A stretch of 64,000 bases of DNA from the NCBI GenBank assembly GCA_963277665.1, contig OY728165.1, forward strand, positions 1,761,578,772 through 1,761,642,771. The letters are read 5' to 3'. Position numbers and translations under genes: made by a program. How positions within the stretch are numbered: position 1 is the first letter of the stretch; each line of letters starts with the position of its first letter. Below the pieces are notes generated by a model. It saw only the letters and a list, made by a program, of their open reading frames with translations. It had not been told where the DNA came from and made no database searches. The stretch comes from Viscum album (lineage: Eukaryota > Streptophyta > Magnoliopsida > Santalales > Viscaceae). This document shows, piece after piece, positions 11,342-22,639 of the stretch.

Positions 11342-12051
11342 GGCATATTTTTTCATCTGAATGATTGCATGTGAATGTCCCCTTAAATGACTTTGTTTTG
11401 TGTTTCCACCTTCATAAAAGATTTTTGTAAATGTATTGGATCACTCCCCACAAAATATAAGCAAATTTAGCCACATGATGTATGGGTTATGGATATTTCA
11501 TTGAATAAGACTTTTTCGGGCCAAAATTTCTCAGAAGCATCCTTTAAATATATAATGATCAATATCCATTTTAATGGATGAATAAATCCATGGAATTTAA
11601 TGTGTGATCATTCCTATTATTGCTCTTCCATATACAGGTGTAAGCACCGAAATGGTAGCATTGGAGACTAAATTGTGCATATGTTACGGTGGTGGGTTCC
11701 ACAATGTCCACCCAAAAAAAATTTCAAATTAAATTAAATTTTTGGCCTTTTAGATGGACGAATCAGCTCCTGCTCCAGAAGACAAAATTGGAAATATAAA
11801 ATCAGTATTTTAAAAAACTTATAAAAATGTTCAGACATAAATTTTATTAGAAAATTCAAAAATACCCTTGTGGTCAAAATCAATCCAAAAATCTAGAATT
11901 ATGCACTTTCCACAATATTTCTCATTTTCATTATAATACTAAAATGACAAATTATTTTAATAAAAAATGATATACATGGGGTTTATTACTGAAAAAAGTT
12001 AAAAAATACTCATTATTTAATTAAAAATATGCACGTAAATTTTCTCGGTCA

Positions 12052-12066
12052 AATACCCCAACACTT
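12052..12066 (-). other. Element D polypurine tract, unit 2
   Basis: Minus strand reads AGTGTTGGGGTATT directly before the LTR. It is the equivalent of 7413-7427, with one G of the run changed. Confidence 0.7.
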
Positions 12067-13929
12067 AACCATGTTTGTCCTCATGCATAAAATCTCATCA
12101 TGGAAATCATAGGACACTAATGTTGCCAATATTCAAATTTCAATGCAATAAAATCAAAAAAAAAATCAATGGGAAATAATAATTTGAAAAATATACATAA
12201 AAAATAAATTTAACATCCCATTTTTTTAAAAAAGTAATTCACACATTTCACATTCCCCCTTTGAAAATTGGTGGAACAACTCCTATCATTCATTCAAGCT
12301 CCTTGATTCATTTTTATTAATCATTGCAAGTCATGATTTACCTCAATTTTTATTTTTTCCTCTCATCACTCATGATACAATTCAAGTAGAGTTATTCCCA
12401 TATCATGTGAACATGCTTCTTATACATATGCATGTAAATGAACTACTATCTCTACTTTTTAAAGATAAATGACACATAAAATTAGGAAGACTTGCAATCA
12501 ATGTTCAAATGAATATGAGTCTTATGGTTGGTTGGATTTGATTTATTAGAAATTAAGGCTCAAAGAGGAGTCTAATCTCTGAAGTACAATGCATGATATT
12601 AAAAGTAAAATTTTAATGAAATTCTCCCCTTCAAATTAGCAACACCCACTTCCCAGCTCTCAAAGAAATGATTATGATCAAATTATTCATAATGAATGAT
12701 TTGTGCTCCCTATTGATGAATTATTTAATTTTGTAAATTTTTTTCATTTTTCAAATGTTATGATTAGACCAAACCTCACATCCTTCACCTAACCACATAT
12801 GATCATATGTTCTTCGGTCTTGAAAATTGTTATTTTTTGTTCTCCCAAATCAAATCCCCTTTTTCAATTTTTTGGATCCTTTTGTCAATTTTTTCATTTT
12901 TTTATATCTAGTGGGGAAAATAATATAGTAAAATAAATTATTTCACAAAATTTTAAAATTCCCACAATAACACCCCCACACTTCTTCCATACAATGTGTA
13001 TCATACCGTCCACCATGATTCCCTTTACCCCCACACTTCAACATTAAAATTCATTAAAATACCAACTATATGGTAGGAATGGATAAAAATGGCTTGAAAC
13101 ATGGCTCATCCCAAAAAAGTCATTCTTGTTCTCTACGGGTCAAGATAATGATTTATGTAAAGGAGGACTTTTAAGGATAAGTGGCATTTAAATGGATGTA
13201 TCAATATTCTTAAATGTATTTTGTAAAGTCATAGCTTTGACAAGTTTCAATACAAATTTTCATCAGGTACATGTCCCAATATCACTCAACAAATATGCTA
13301 AAGAACAAAAAGGAAGTACTTGGTCTAGAAATCCTATCAGGAATGTCAAATATAACATTGGAAATTCACTCATGGAATTACTAATAATAACAAATAAATT
13401 CAAATAAATTTCAGAAATTCATAGCATGAATGATGGTACGGAAATTTCATTTACATGAATCAATTAATTTCATCAAATCATGAGTCATTATTTCGATATA
13501 CATGTTTCATTTTAAAAATTAAATTCATCATTTCAATCATTTAATCATATCTTCCATGAAGTCTAAAACATGGAATCCTTTGGTTCCTAAGAAACTCATG
13601 AATCCTAGATAAGTCAAGTAAAACACGAATTCATGTGTGGGCATGAAATATTATCATTAAATCCCAAAACATCTTTTCGACCAAAATGTGGAGAGTATAA
13701 AATATAATACACTAAAATTGAACTCACTTTTTTCCATGAATCAATGTCCTTCCCCACTACTTTCTGTGGATTCCTTCTAACATCATGATCCTACAAAAGA
13801 AAATCAGTCAATGAATCACAAGGATTATTTCATTTATGCTCAAAAAAACAGGAGGGAGGGGGCCGCATCCTAGACTACTACCTATGAAATGAAATTGAAA
13901 TCTAAATTCCAAGAAAGCATTTAAAGATA
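12067..13929 (-). other. Element D unit 2, non-coding 3' internal region
   Basis: Co-linear with 7428-9285 of unit 1. The frame at 13192-13407 is not kept in the other copy and is taken as chance. Confidence 0.6.
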
Positions 13930-15047
13930 AATCATGTTATGATCCCCCAAGTGGGACCTAAATTTTTACTGCCTCTAGAGTTTTGTACCAGCTGTTATCC
14001 GAAGTTAGATGGTGGATGAAGCTTCTTTGATTTGATCCACCACATGTGGGTTTTCCATGATAGTGCTTCATCCTTGTTCTTGAGGAATGATCCATGAATA
14101 GTGTTCAAAATATCCCACCCCCCATCACAATGAAATATAGCTTGATTAGTGGTGGTAGGATGATGTATGGACTAACGTCATTCTTCTTGGTTTCTACTTG
14201 TGCAACCTCTTCTTCTCGGCCTAGTGGTTTGTCAAGGTATGCTGCATAAAAAGAATAATCAATGGGAAAGTCATAGTGTAATTCTATTTTAATTAAATTT
14301 AAACATGAAGTATCAATATCAAATTCCTCCCCATCAATGTAAGAAGATATTTTCATGGTTTCATTAGGAAAGTACACCGGCATGTCCTCATGAATTTCCT
14401 TCATCATATATTCAACATATCCAGGGATCTCAATAGGTGCACATCTAGGTTCTTCATAATCCTCCAAGGCATAGCTGAGATTTTTGGATTCTATATAATC
14501 TTTACCATAAGGAGTGATTTAGAATTTAGATTCAATGAAATTATAACAAATAGAGTCAAAAAATGGTTCGACTCCATGAGTCGGTTCAGCTTCAATCTCT
14601 GCCTCAGTGGTATGTGCCTCTTGGAGTAAACTATCTGAGGATGGAGACAGGTAGTCAGGGTCCTCCATATTGACTTCAAATTCCACAACATGGCTGGTTT
14701 CTTCTATCAGTACAGATGGAACATTATATTTTTATTTCATTGGGATATCGGGTAGTTCCTCACAGATAATCAGGAATACATCCAATATTTGTCGATCCCC
14801 TACTTGTGGCTCTGCAGGAATGCCATCATCATTTTCCACCTCAGTTTCTTGATCCTGCATAGGGTTGGGTTTCTCCATTAATGCATGAACATATTCAAAT
14901 TCTCTCTAACCTTTTCTCATCAATTGTTCAATTCTTTCTCTAAATTATTGCACCTGAGACCTTCTAAAAATCTTCTTCTTGTTGTGGTTGCTACTGCACC
15001 TATGAGAAATTGACAGTCCATGCCGATTAGTAATCATTTGAATTCAT
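13930..15047 (-). pseudogene. Element D unit 2 ORF, unknown protein, broken
   Basis: This is the second copy of the unknown protein at 9286-10418 and the better preserved one. From the ATG at 15047 the start reads MNSNDY*SAWTVNF. After a frame change one frame runs for most of the length with few stops: REFEYVHALMEKPNPMQDQE, AEPQVGDRQILDVFLIICEE, YNVPSVLIEETSHVVEFEVN and EPFFDSICYNFIESKF. Then comes the open stretch 14105-14467 with LEDYEEPRCAPIE, AAYLDKPLGREEEVAQVETK and PYIILPPLIKLYFIVMGGGI. The last readable part is HLTSDNSWYKTLEAVKI, near 13970. The protein is acidic, with no membrane segment or known catalytic motif. It belongs to a non-autonomous element, so it may help in packaging, but that is inference only. 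Confidence 0.7.
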
Positions 15048-15143
15048 TATGGAAATAAATTTTTGTTTTTTTTTATTTTATAAAAAGAAATGAAATATAA
15101 CTATGATGTGAAAATAAAAAAGGGAAATGATTAATTTATTGTA

Positions 15144-15161
15144 TTGCTGTCAACGACGCCA
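15144..15161 (-). other. Element D primer binding site, unit 2 (Asp tRNA type)
   Basis: Minus strand reads TGGCGTCGTTGACAGCAA, 13 of 18 identical to the Asp-tRNA primer site TGGCGCCGTTGCCGGGGA. It lies 4 nt inside the LTR end. The first 11 positions match except one C-to-T. Confidence 0.8.
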
Positions 15162-15729
15162 TTTTTGACGCACGCCTATCACGGGGCGTGGCCAAAAATA
15201 ATTAAATTTTTCCTAGTGCAGCGTAGTGGCTGACCAGGGTCGTCTCTTTTGAGGACTCTTTCAGCTTGGTTCACTTATATTATTATATATCACATAAACT
15301 ATCTCTTTTTGATGTTTTTATTATCAAATGAATAATATGACAATATTTTTCTATTTTTTATATGATAAATCTAAACTATCATGCAATGAAAATAGAATGA
15401 TTTAATATAGAAATAACATGGTTTTGTGGTTTTTTCTTAGGTTCAATCATTATTCCATTTTATATTTTGATTTATGATTGATAATCCAAACATGAAATCT
15501 CACTTTTGAGTCACTACACTTTTCCAGAATAGAAATAGTTTATGTTATATGTCATTTGGGGTCGTCACCCAATTGGGGACATTCACCTTGCCAATGCATG
15601 CTACTCAAATCTACCACAAACTAAAAATAAACATTAAAGAAAATTCAATAACACCATGAACTCACTCTGAGCCATGTATCATGATTAACCTCTCATTTTT
15701 TAGAGTATGAGATTACTTGGTTGAGTAGG

Positions 15730-15763
15730 AGGAAGAAGATATAGATAGAGAGATAGAGAGATG
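15730..15763 (-). repeat. GA-rich tract in LTR 3 of Element D
   Basis: 'gatatagatagagagataga' type purine run, at the same place as in the other two LTRs. Confidence 0.5.
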
Positions 15764-15978
15764 ATGAAAAATGGATGGAGAAACAAATATGCATGAATTA
15801 TTAAATCTATATTTTGAATTACCATTGAAAATAAACATAAATTAAAAGTAAAATAAAAATAAAATAAAAAGAAGAAATGAGGGGGGAATAGAGGAGCAGT
15901 AGTGGATCGTGACCTGATGGGATCCCTCCTTGGATTTGGGTGTTGAGCTGATGGATTTGGAAGGAGGGGAGGGGACCC

Positions 15979-15985
15979 TTTTATA
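15979..15985 (-). promoter_or_regulatory. TATA box of Element D LTR 3
   Basis: Minus strand reads GCCTATAAAAGGGTCC. It is the promoter position of the 5' LTR of the dimer and would drive leftward transcription of both units. Confidence 0.65.
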
Positions 15986-16697
15986 GGCAGATTTTCTCAT
16001 ACAAAATATTACGCAAGGATGGCCCCATAATGAATTTTGTTCTCATTTCCACCTTCACAAAAGATGTTCATAAATGTTTTTCCAGTCTCCCCTCAATAAA
16101 TCAGTGACTTTAGCCATCAAAATTAAGAGTTATAGAATTTCCATTGAATACATTTTTTTGGACGAATTTTATAGGAAGCTTTCTTTATATGTGTAATGAT
16201 CAATATCCACCTTAATGGATGCGAAACTCCATGGAATTTAATGGGTTATCAATCCTATGGGTCCTCATCCATATCCCGGTGGAATCACCAAAATTGTAGC
16301 TGTGGGACCAAAATGTGCATCTGTTATTGTGGTGGGGTCCACACTGTCCACCCAAAACAATTCCCAACTTCAATGAATTTTTAGGCACTTTAGATGGAAG
16401 AATCAGGACCTGCTTCAGATTTCAAAATTGGAGGAAATAAAATCCGGATTCTATCACAATTTTTATCACAATGTTTGGACATATATTTTATTCTAAATGA
16501 AAAAAAACACTCTTGTGGTGAAAATATGTCCAAAATTCAAGAATTATGCACTAATCACAATTTTTCTCATTTTCATTCTAAAACACAAATTTCTCACTAT
16601 TTAAATAAAATATGTAAATATATGGTGTTTATCATTAAAAAATAGGAAAAAATACTCATTATTTGATCAAAAAAATACACGTAAATCTTCTCTATCA

Positions 16698-16702
16698 GGA
16701 TC
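16698..16702 (+). repeat. Target site duplication of Element D, right copy
   Basis: GGATC follows the CA end of Element D. Left copy: GGACC at 5875-5879. Confidence 0.75.
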
Positions 16703-17270
16703 ACTCATACTCTTCTCTATTGTGATGTAACAAATGTAATTCCCCCAATTGATGTGCCAAAATTAATTGACATAAATTAATTAATATTGGATCATCACCA
16801 AAATGCTGGGAATCATTGAAATAAGGGATTACTTGGGAGAGCCATTGGAAGATCATCCTCCAATGAAGAACAACCCCCAATGATGAACGAGTAACTGATT
16901 TCCATGCCCGGATCGGAAGGGTGATGTGGGAGCGACGAGCGTCGACGCCCCTTCATCAACATCATCATCTACATCTAGCCACCAACAAAGAACATACTTG
17001 GTAGGGGGTTTATTTTGAGATATGATAATTTTTTTTTATTCTATATATTCTTTATTCTCAATGATGATGGCCAAAAAAACATGGCCATCGATCTGCCAAA
17101 ATACTATGATCTTTTCTATTTGTTCTCAGGTGTTCATCGGGATTTCTTCCACGCCAAATAATTAAGCGTGCTAAAAATGAAATATATTGATGAGCGTGAT
17201 ATATGGACTCGAAGCATTGGACCTAATGATCGTGAATATGAGGATATCATATTATTTTGGGCATAGAATG

Positions 17271-17945
17271 AAGCTACGGTGACCCACAGAAGAGGAGGGC
17301 AGCAGGCAACCGGCCGTCCATGGTTCCGGCAGGCGGTGCTCCCGGAGGGAGGCCAACATCCGGTCTGTCGTGGATTTGAGGAGGTGGCACACCCTGAGGA
17401 AGGCCGACACCTGGCCGACCATGTTGAGGTAGGGAGTCATGCGTCTACACTACCGGTCGAGGAAGATTTCGTGGCTGCTTAGCCACAATAGGGCACTGTG
17501 AGGTCGGCCGACACTCTGTCGGCTGCCAGAGGACAGTGGCACTGTCGCGCCACAGGGAGGAGATTCATTTGAGGCCCCTGCCGGCCGCGTCATGCAGAGC
17601 AGGACTGATCTGGAAGGTCCTACAAATGATTAGGCACCAGAAAAATGGTCCATGGACAGTTCAGAATAACGGCGGTGCCTCCACCCGGGTAGAGGATAGA
17701 GACGGCCCCGCCACGACGGACCGCACAAGCTGAGTGGGACTCTCCATAGCAGGCCGCACTCAATGGGGAGATCCAAGAGGGAAACGCCCAATTCATGATG
17801 AGTCGCGCTCAGTGGGGTAGGCTGCCCCCTTCATGGGCTAGGCCCGCTGCGACCTTGTCAAACAGGGCTGGTCCTGGACCGGGTCGGGTCAGCCCAGACC
17901 GGGTCGGTCCGATCGGGTCGGACTGGACCCGATCCCATCTAGACC
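17271..17945. other. GC-rich, CpG-retaining block inside the Element A 3' LTR
   Basis: The base composition changes sharply here. CCGG, GGCCG and GTCGG words are frequent, while the surrounding DNA is AT-rich and CpG-poor. The right end (17875-17945) is a run of GGGTCGG/ACCGGGTC-like words. Short open frames occur on both strands (17279-17482, 17536-17733 and 17795-18019 on +), as expected of GC-rich DNA. I recognise no product. It may be a normal GC-rich U3 region of this LTR or a captured fragment. Confidence 0.6.
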
Positions 17946-18327
17946 AACATACACCTTTTTTCCATATCATGAGAACCATGTGTCTGATTGAAATATCATC
18001 TATGGAACTGAGATTCTAGGATTGAGATGGTCTTTTTGGTATATTCTAATTGAGTTTTTGATAATATTGGAGTACAGATGGGTTGGATCGAACACGAATC
18101 CAACTGGGCCCTCAGAATGAATACACTAATAACCTATATACCATGCATCAGATTAATGAGTCGTGTGTCACGTTTGGTTACTTATGATGTGGAGGACCTT
18201 CGTGAAACTTTTTCATTGGACTTCATGGGAGTTGACGTATCAAATGACGGCTTAACGAGTAGAACCTCCCTGAATCATCCTTGCTTAATATGGGAACTTG
18301 GTGGATGACTGTACATGAGAAGTCTTC

Positions 18328-18460
18328 AGATCCTGTGTGGGTCAGCTCTTATTTTTCCTATGTGGGTCAGCGAATACCGATCCCGTGTGGGTCATCTCTA
18401 GATATTGTGTGGGTTATTTTCATATAATGTGTGGTTCATCTTCGATCATGTGTGGGTCAA
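18328..18460 (+). repeat. Short degenerate tandem repeat around TGTGTGGGTCA
   Basis: The word TGTGGGTCA or a one-base variant recurs six times at 20-30 nt spacing. In the better copies GATCC precedes it (GATCCTGTGTGGGTCA, GATCCCGTGTGGGTCA, GATCATGTGTGGGTCA). It lies in the LTR upstream of the R/U5 end and may be an enhancer-like repeat. Confidence 0.65.
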
Positions 18461-18544
18461 TAGAAAAGCATCTCAACGAAGTAATATGATCTAGAAATTC
18501 AACTAATCATCAATACTTTTGTACTTAATTTATGCATAATGTGA

Positions 18545-18725
18545 TATATGTCTTTACCTTTGTGGTACACTTCTGTGTGGTGATACATTCATTGTATTCT
18601 TCTGTGTGGTGTTACCTTTGTGTTAAATACATTCGTGATCATACATGTGTGGTACTTCTGTATTCATGGTGTTACCTGTGTGGTTCCTCTACCACCGTGG
18701 TGTTGCAATTGTGGTATACTTCCCT
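18545..18725 (+). repeat. Degenerate repeat of CTTTGTGGTA / TTCTGTGTGGT words
   Basis: Words of the form 'TGTGTGGTG.TAC' and 'TTGTGGTA.ACTTC' recur about every 20-30 nt. The end of the array is also present in the 5' LTR at 1-50. Confidence 0.5.
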
Positions 18726-19351
18726 CACGTGTGATATGAGTATATATTGATGACTTAGGTATATGTATGAGAATATACCCATGTAGTGTTTATGACTATG
18801 GCTTCGTGCATTGCAATTGAGGTCTTTTTATGTGGTTTATCCTTTTTGGATTCTTGTAGACCTTCTAAGGTCTCAGGGGCCCTACTACATAACATTACAC
18901 TCACCCCTACACCGGCTACGCCATCACCTTACTATTCCTTATGCAGACAACGAACATCGTTGATCAAGGAAGAGGGTACCAGGGTTGGAGGCTGCTCGGG
19001 GGCAGACCTTAGACAAGGGGTACTGTAGAGACGACCGTTTGAGAGTTGTTTCTACCCTTCAGAGATGAATCCTTCGCGGTTGATCGCAGAAGTTGGTCTC
19101 AGTTTTACATTTACTTTCTAGTTAGTCTTGAATTCAGGCCCCTTTACTTATTGTACACACCGTTTTTACTATATATTTTACATTGTGGTTGTGTCTAGTT
19201 GTGTACATGGTTTTTGTTAGTTTATAGGTTAAAGGTAAATGCCTTCCCATTTTTAGGGATATGACTTTTTAGTGGTAGTTTCCATCCACTGGCCTAAGGA
19301 ATGTGGGTTTGGAATAGTTACGGCACAAGCCCCTGGGGATGGGTTGTGATA

Positions 19352-22300
19352 TAACACAACATTGAGTTATAAAGAAAAATAAAATAATATTATTATTATT
19401 TTTAATGGTAGTTAATTCATAACCTTTTTATTAGTGGGAATTAACATAACTAACTACAATATGATTATTCATGTATTTTAAATGTATATAATTTTATACG
19501 ATAAATTTTAGAGTGTTAAAATAAAAATGAATCGGATTTTAAGCATCAAACACAAATATTTTTAGAGAGTAAAAATAAAAATATTTTCTTCTTCATGGTA
19601 TTTTATTTATAGTTTTTAGATGTCAAATAAATAAATTTATATACGAAAAAATGATGATGTAGTGATTTCATAATTAACAAATTATTTAAAAAAAATTATA
19701 AATATTTAAATAACTTTATTTTGAAACATTTTTTTCCACACTTGAATTTTAGGGATATGTATTTCTTTTTATCTTTGATTTAATGATTTTTTTGTTGAAA
19801 TAATCTAGTTTTTATGGATTTTTTATAAGTCATGATATGAATATTATATAACATAAATTAGTTTTTAAATCAAATACTATTTTATGGAAAGATATAATAG
19901 TCCAAAAAATATATTATTTTTAGAATTGGCTTTGATAAGGTTTAACATTTCATTAAAGAACCACTTAAGGGTTTATAGAAATAATAATAGTTAATATATT
20001 AACCATATAGCATGAATATTCAAGAAGACATGGTAAGAGTCAAATAACATAACTGAGGTTTAATACTAAAAGATAAGGATAAATACCTAGACTAGACTTG
20101 TCTAAAACCTATTTTATGAGAGGTTTTTGACACAAAATCATATTATCATTGATATTATTGACATTTAGTACCATTTTAATCAAAAAATAATTTTATAATA
20201 AAATAATACATTTGATCATTCCTAAAATGCCCTCCTCCCTCTTATAAAAGGGTATCACTCCTAACCATTTAATCAAACCACTCAAGACCCTTGGATCTTC
20301 TATCATCAGACCAAATAAGAACCAACTATCCTTATATTCCTCATATAATCCGGACCATAGGTATAAGGCAATTCAAGAAAGGATTTTGGCTAAAATCAAA
20401 GGGAGTTGCACATTTTAAGAGGTAATGTCTTCTCTAAAGTTCATTTCCATTATTTTACTTCTCCAGTCCATATTATATTTTATTTATATTATAAAATAGT
20501 AACAAAATTATTCTCAATGTACTAATTTGTTTTTATTATAAGGATTCAAACTACACTTATGCTCAACTCCTTATAATGGATACAAACATACTTGTTTCTA
20601 TGTACGACAAACAACTGCATCACAAAACGATGATTGTTCTAATTTTATCTACCTCCTATCATGATGTACATTATGATGAAATGTTATTTTTATGTTATAT
20701 ATATTATATTTATATTGTCTCTATATCTTTGTATTGTTAATTTATAAAATACCTTAATGGTTTCCATAATCGGTAAATAAGAAAATATCATTTGAGGAAG
20801 TGTGGACTACCACCCCCTCAATGTGATATGAATATTTCATGCAATTAATGGAATGTATAACGGGTGGTTTTAAAGTAAATATGTAACATATATAACATAT
20901 ATATTATACTTAAATAATATTATACCTATGTATCATTTAGAATTCATTCCATTACATATTAATATGAAATGAATGTAGCGTTCATGAGTAAGTACGACTT
21001 ACCATTTCCATTAAAAGTGCATTTCATTTCTTATCACCAAATGTTATATAATATTATAAATACATATATATATTCAACATTTATTATTTATATGATATAG
21101 AAATCATCAATATAATTTTGGAGATAATAGAATTTTGACCACATGGACAATTTGTAATTAAAACATGTTCATTTTTGACTCAAGTATCAAATATCAACCA
21201 AACGACAGATATTTATGTAAATAATAATGAAATGTGTATAACATGGTATTAATTTATATAAAAGTAATAATAAACATGCATAATATTCATAATAAATTAA
21301 AAATTAAATAATTTTTGTTATTCAGGAAGAACGAGGAACATACGAGACGAGTCGGACTCAAGGTACGAGAACATTTCTTCCTCCTTTTTTTAGTCAAATA
21401 ATTATTTTTTATTACGTATTTTAATTTCCATTTTATTATGTTGGGATATTTTATTTCATATATTTATTACAATAAATTTTAAATCCAATAAATGAGAGAC
21501 CAATTTCTCTCCCATCAACTAATTTTCAATGTTTTAATGTGACATTGTTAGGCTACCAAATTATCCTAATAGATATCGTCTCAATCACCATTCATTGAGG
21601 AATATTGGTATTTATATGAATTTTTTTTATAAGGTGTATAAATTATTTTTACATTTAATTTAATTCAAATGTAATATTTTTTGTACTTATCTTTTAACTA
21701 AATGGAAACAAGAATGTTTCTTTTTAATGCGCATAGTGACAACGACCTTTCTACCGCCACGAGCATTATTTGAAGTTGGTATCCTGAACAAGATATAAAT
21801 TTTTTTAAGGAAATTATTTAAAATATAACCATTTGATTTATTTTGGTATTTAAATTTATTTTTGAAAAGAATTTATTATTTCAATATCTTGAAATTATAT
21901 ATTGTGATTGAAATGTGAAATGATATCATTCCCTTATGCTTGCTTTATGTGTTCTAATTATGTTATGTTTCATGGGAATTGTTTATGTATAGGGTGGTTC
22001 CATGATATACCGAGCAAGGTTGAGCCTGATATTTCTCTCCAATTCATTTTTTAATATGGAGGAGGTAAATGTTAATATTTATCTAAAGAGATTTAGGGAA
22101 TATATTTTGATGGATATTTAAATGTATCTCTCTATATAGTTTGGAAAACTATAATGTATGTTTTTTATGGATGCAACATGTTACCTTAATGATTTATGAT
22201 TTCTATATCCTTTTCCTAAATATTATTATTTCATGATGTATATTAACGATATTATGTTATTTCAGAGAAAATTATGATTTCCTTACATTGTATGAATTAA

Positions 22301-22633
22301 GGGACTGATGTTTTCTTCCGCCAATTTATTACCCTCAGTGAGCTTTTTAAGCTCATACCATTTTTTGATATGTTTTTCATAGGGCTTAATAAAGTGTAAG
22401 AGGATGGAAGAATTAAACATGAAATATATCTAGAAAATAATTCATATTTTATTTAAGGATTTTTATTATTGTGAAACAAATTGGTTAGAGTAGAAGTTTC
22501 TACTTTGTAATATTTGAGATAAAATGTAATAGATGTCAAAATTATCTAAAAATATAATCCTGAAAAGATATTTAATGTTAATTCTTCATTTAACTCTTTA
22601 TTAGGTAAGTTTTTATGGTTTGGGGCTTATAAT
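19352..22633 (+). mobile_element. LTR C' (diverged relative of the Element C LTR, left end missing)
   Basis: This stretch follows the Element C LTR in order. 'ataacacaa' at 19351 equals 50890. 'caaatactat' near 19877 equals 51410. 'tgtctaaaaccta' at 20098 equals 51638. A TATA block follows, then a 'gtacgacttacc' module near 20990, then 'cagtgagcttttt..agctca' near 22337. The first 650 bp or so of the LTR are absent. Element A ends exactly where the sequence starts, so A probably inserted into C'. The right end (...GGCTTATA, near 22633) is set by comparison and is approximate. I see no internal region of the same element behind it, so it may be a solo LTR. Confidence 0.7.
20241..20250 (+). promoter_or_regulatory. 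TATA box of LTR C'
   Basis: CCCTCTTATAAAAGGGTATC is the best-preserved TATA block of this LTR family. Equivalent places are 51778 (TTATAGAAGG) and about 60446 in Element C. Confidence 0.65.
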
Positions 22634-22639
22634 GTATAT

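Larger units (their letters stand above)
10526..12051 (-). mobile_element. Element D LTR 2 (middle LTR, shared by both units)
   Basis: It starts TGACACACCCC and ends CTCGGTCA on the + strand. It is co-linear with LTRs 1 and 3. It serves as 3' LTR of the right unit and 5' LTR of the left unit. The frame at 11056-11346 (-) lies wholly inside the LTR just after its TATA box and is not conserved in the other copies, so it is not a gene. Confidence 0.9.
5880..16697 (-). mobile_element. Element D: tandem dimer LTR retrotransposon (LTR-internal-LTR-internal-LTR)
   Basis: Three LTR copies (1533, 1526 and 1532 bp) alternate with two internal regions (3113 and 3114 bp). All are in the same order and orientation. 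Each internal region has a primer site next to its right LTR and a C-rich block (a polypurine tract on the minus strand) next to its left LTR, so the element reads on the minus strand. The whole is flanked by GGACC/GGATC. It contains no RT, RNase H or integrase trace, so it must be non-autonomous (LARD-like). The Asp-tRNA primer type points to an Athila/Tat-like helper. The dimer most likely arose by unequal recombination between LTRs. Confidence 0.88.
15166..16697 (-). mobile_element. Element D LTR 3 (5' LTR of the dimer)
   Basis: It starts TGACGCACGCC and ends CTCTATCA on the + strand, co-linear with LTRs 1 and 2. It keeps the TATA box at 15979-15985 and the 'ggggcgtggcc' block with more CpG than the other copies. 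The frame at 16394-16645 is not shared and is not a gene. Confidence 0.9.
16703..19351 (+). mobile_element. Element A 3' LTR, right part
   Basis: It continues the LTR begun at 5519, and the two parts sum to about 3.0 kb. Its last 673 bp (18679-19351) are co-linear with 1-672. The end reads GGGTTGTGATA where the 5' copy has AGTTTGTGTCA, so the terminal CA has become TA. The part up to 18678 has no second copy in the window. Short open frames between 17252 and 19028 lie in this LTR and show no protein family that I know. Confidence 0.85.

Noticed and set aside
11056..11346. Minus-strand open frame with a Pro-rich start and a Phe/Tyr-rich stretch
   Set aside because: It lies wholly inside an LTR, just after the TATA box, across the GA tract. 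The same place in the other two LTRs has no open frame.
5880..16697. Reading the 4.65 kb repeats as a satellite or a host gene duplication
   Set aside because: Primer sites, polypurine tracts, TG/CA ends and the outer target duplication show an LTR retrotransposon dimer instead.
17252..18019. Several open frames in the GC-rich block
   Set aside because: GC-rich DNA lacks stops by composition. Frames occur on both strands and none shows a family motif or continues beyond the block.
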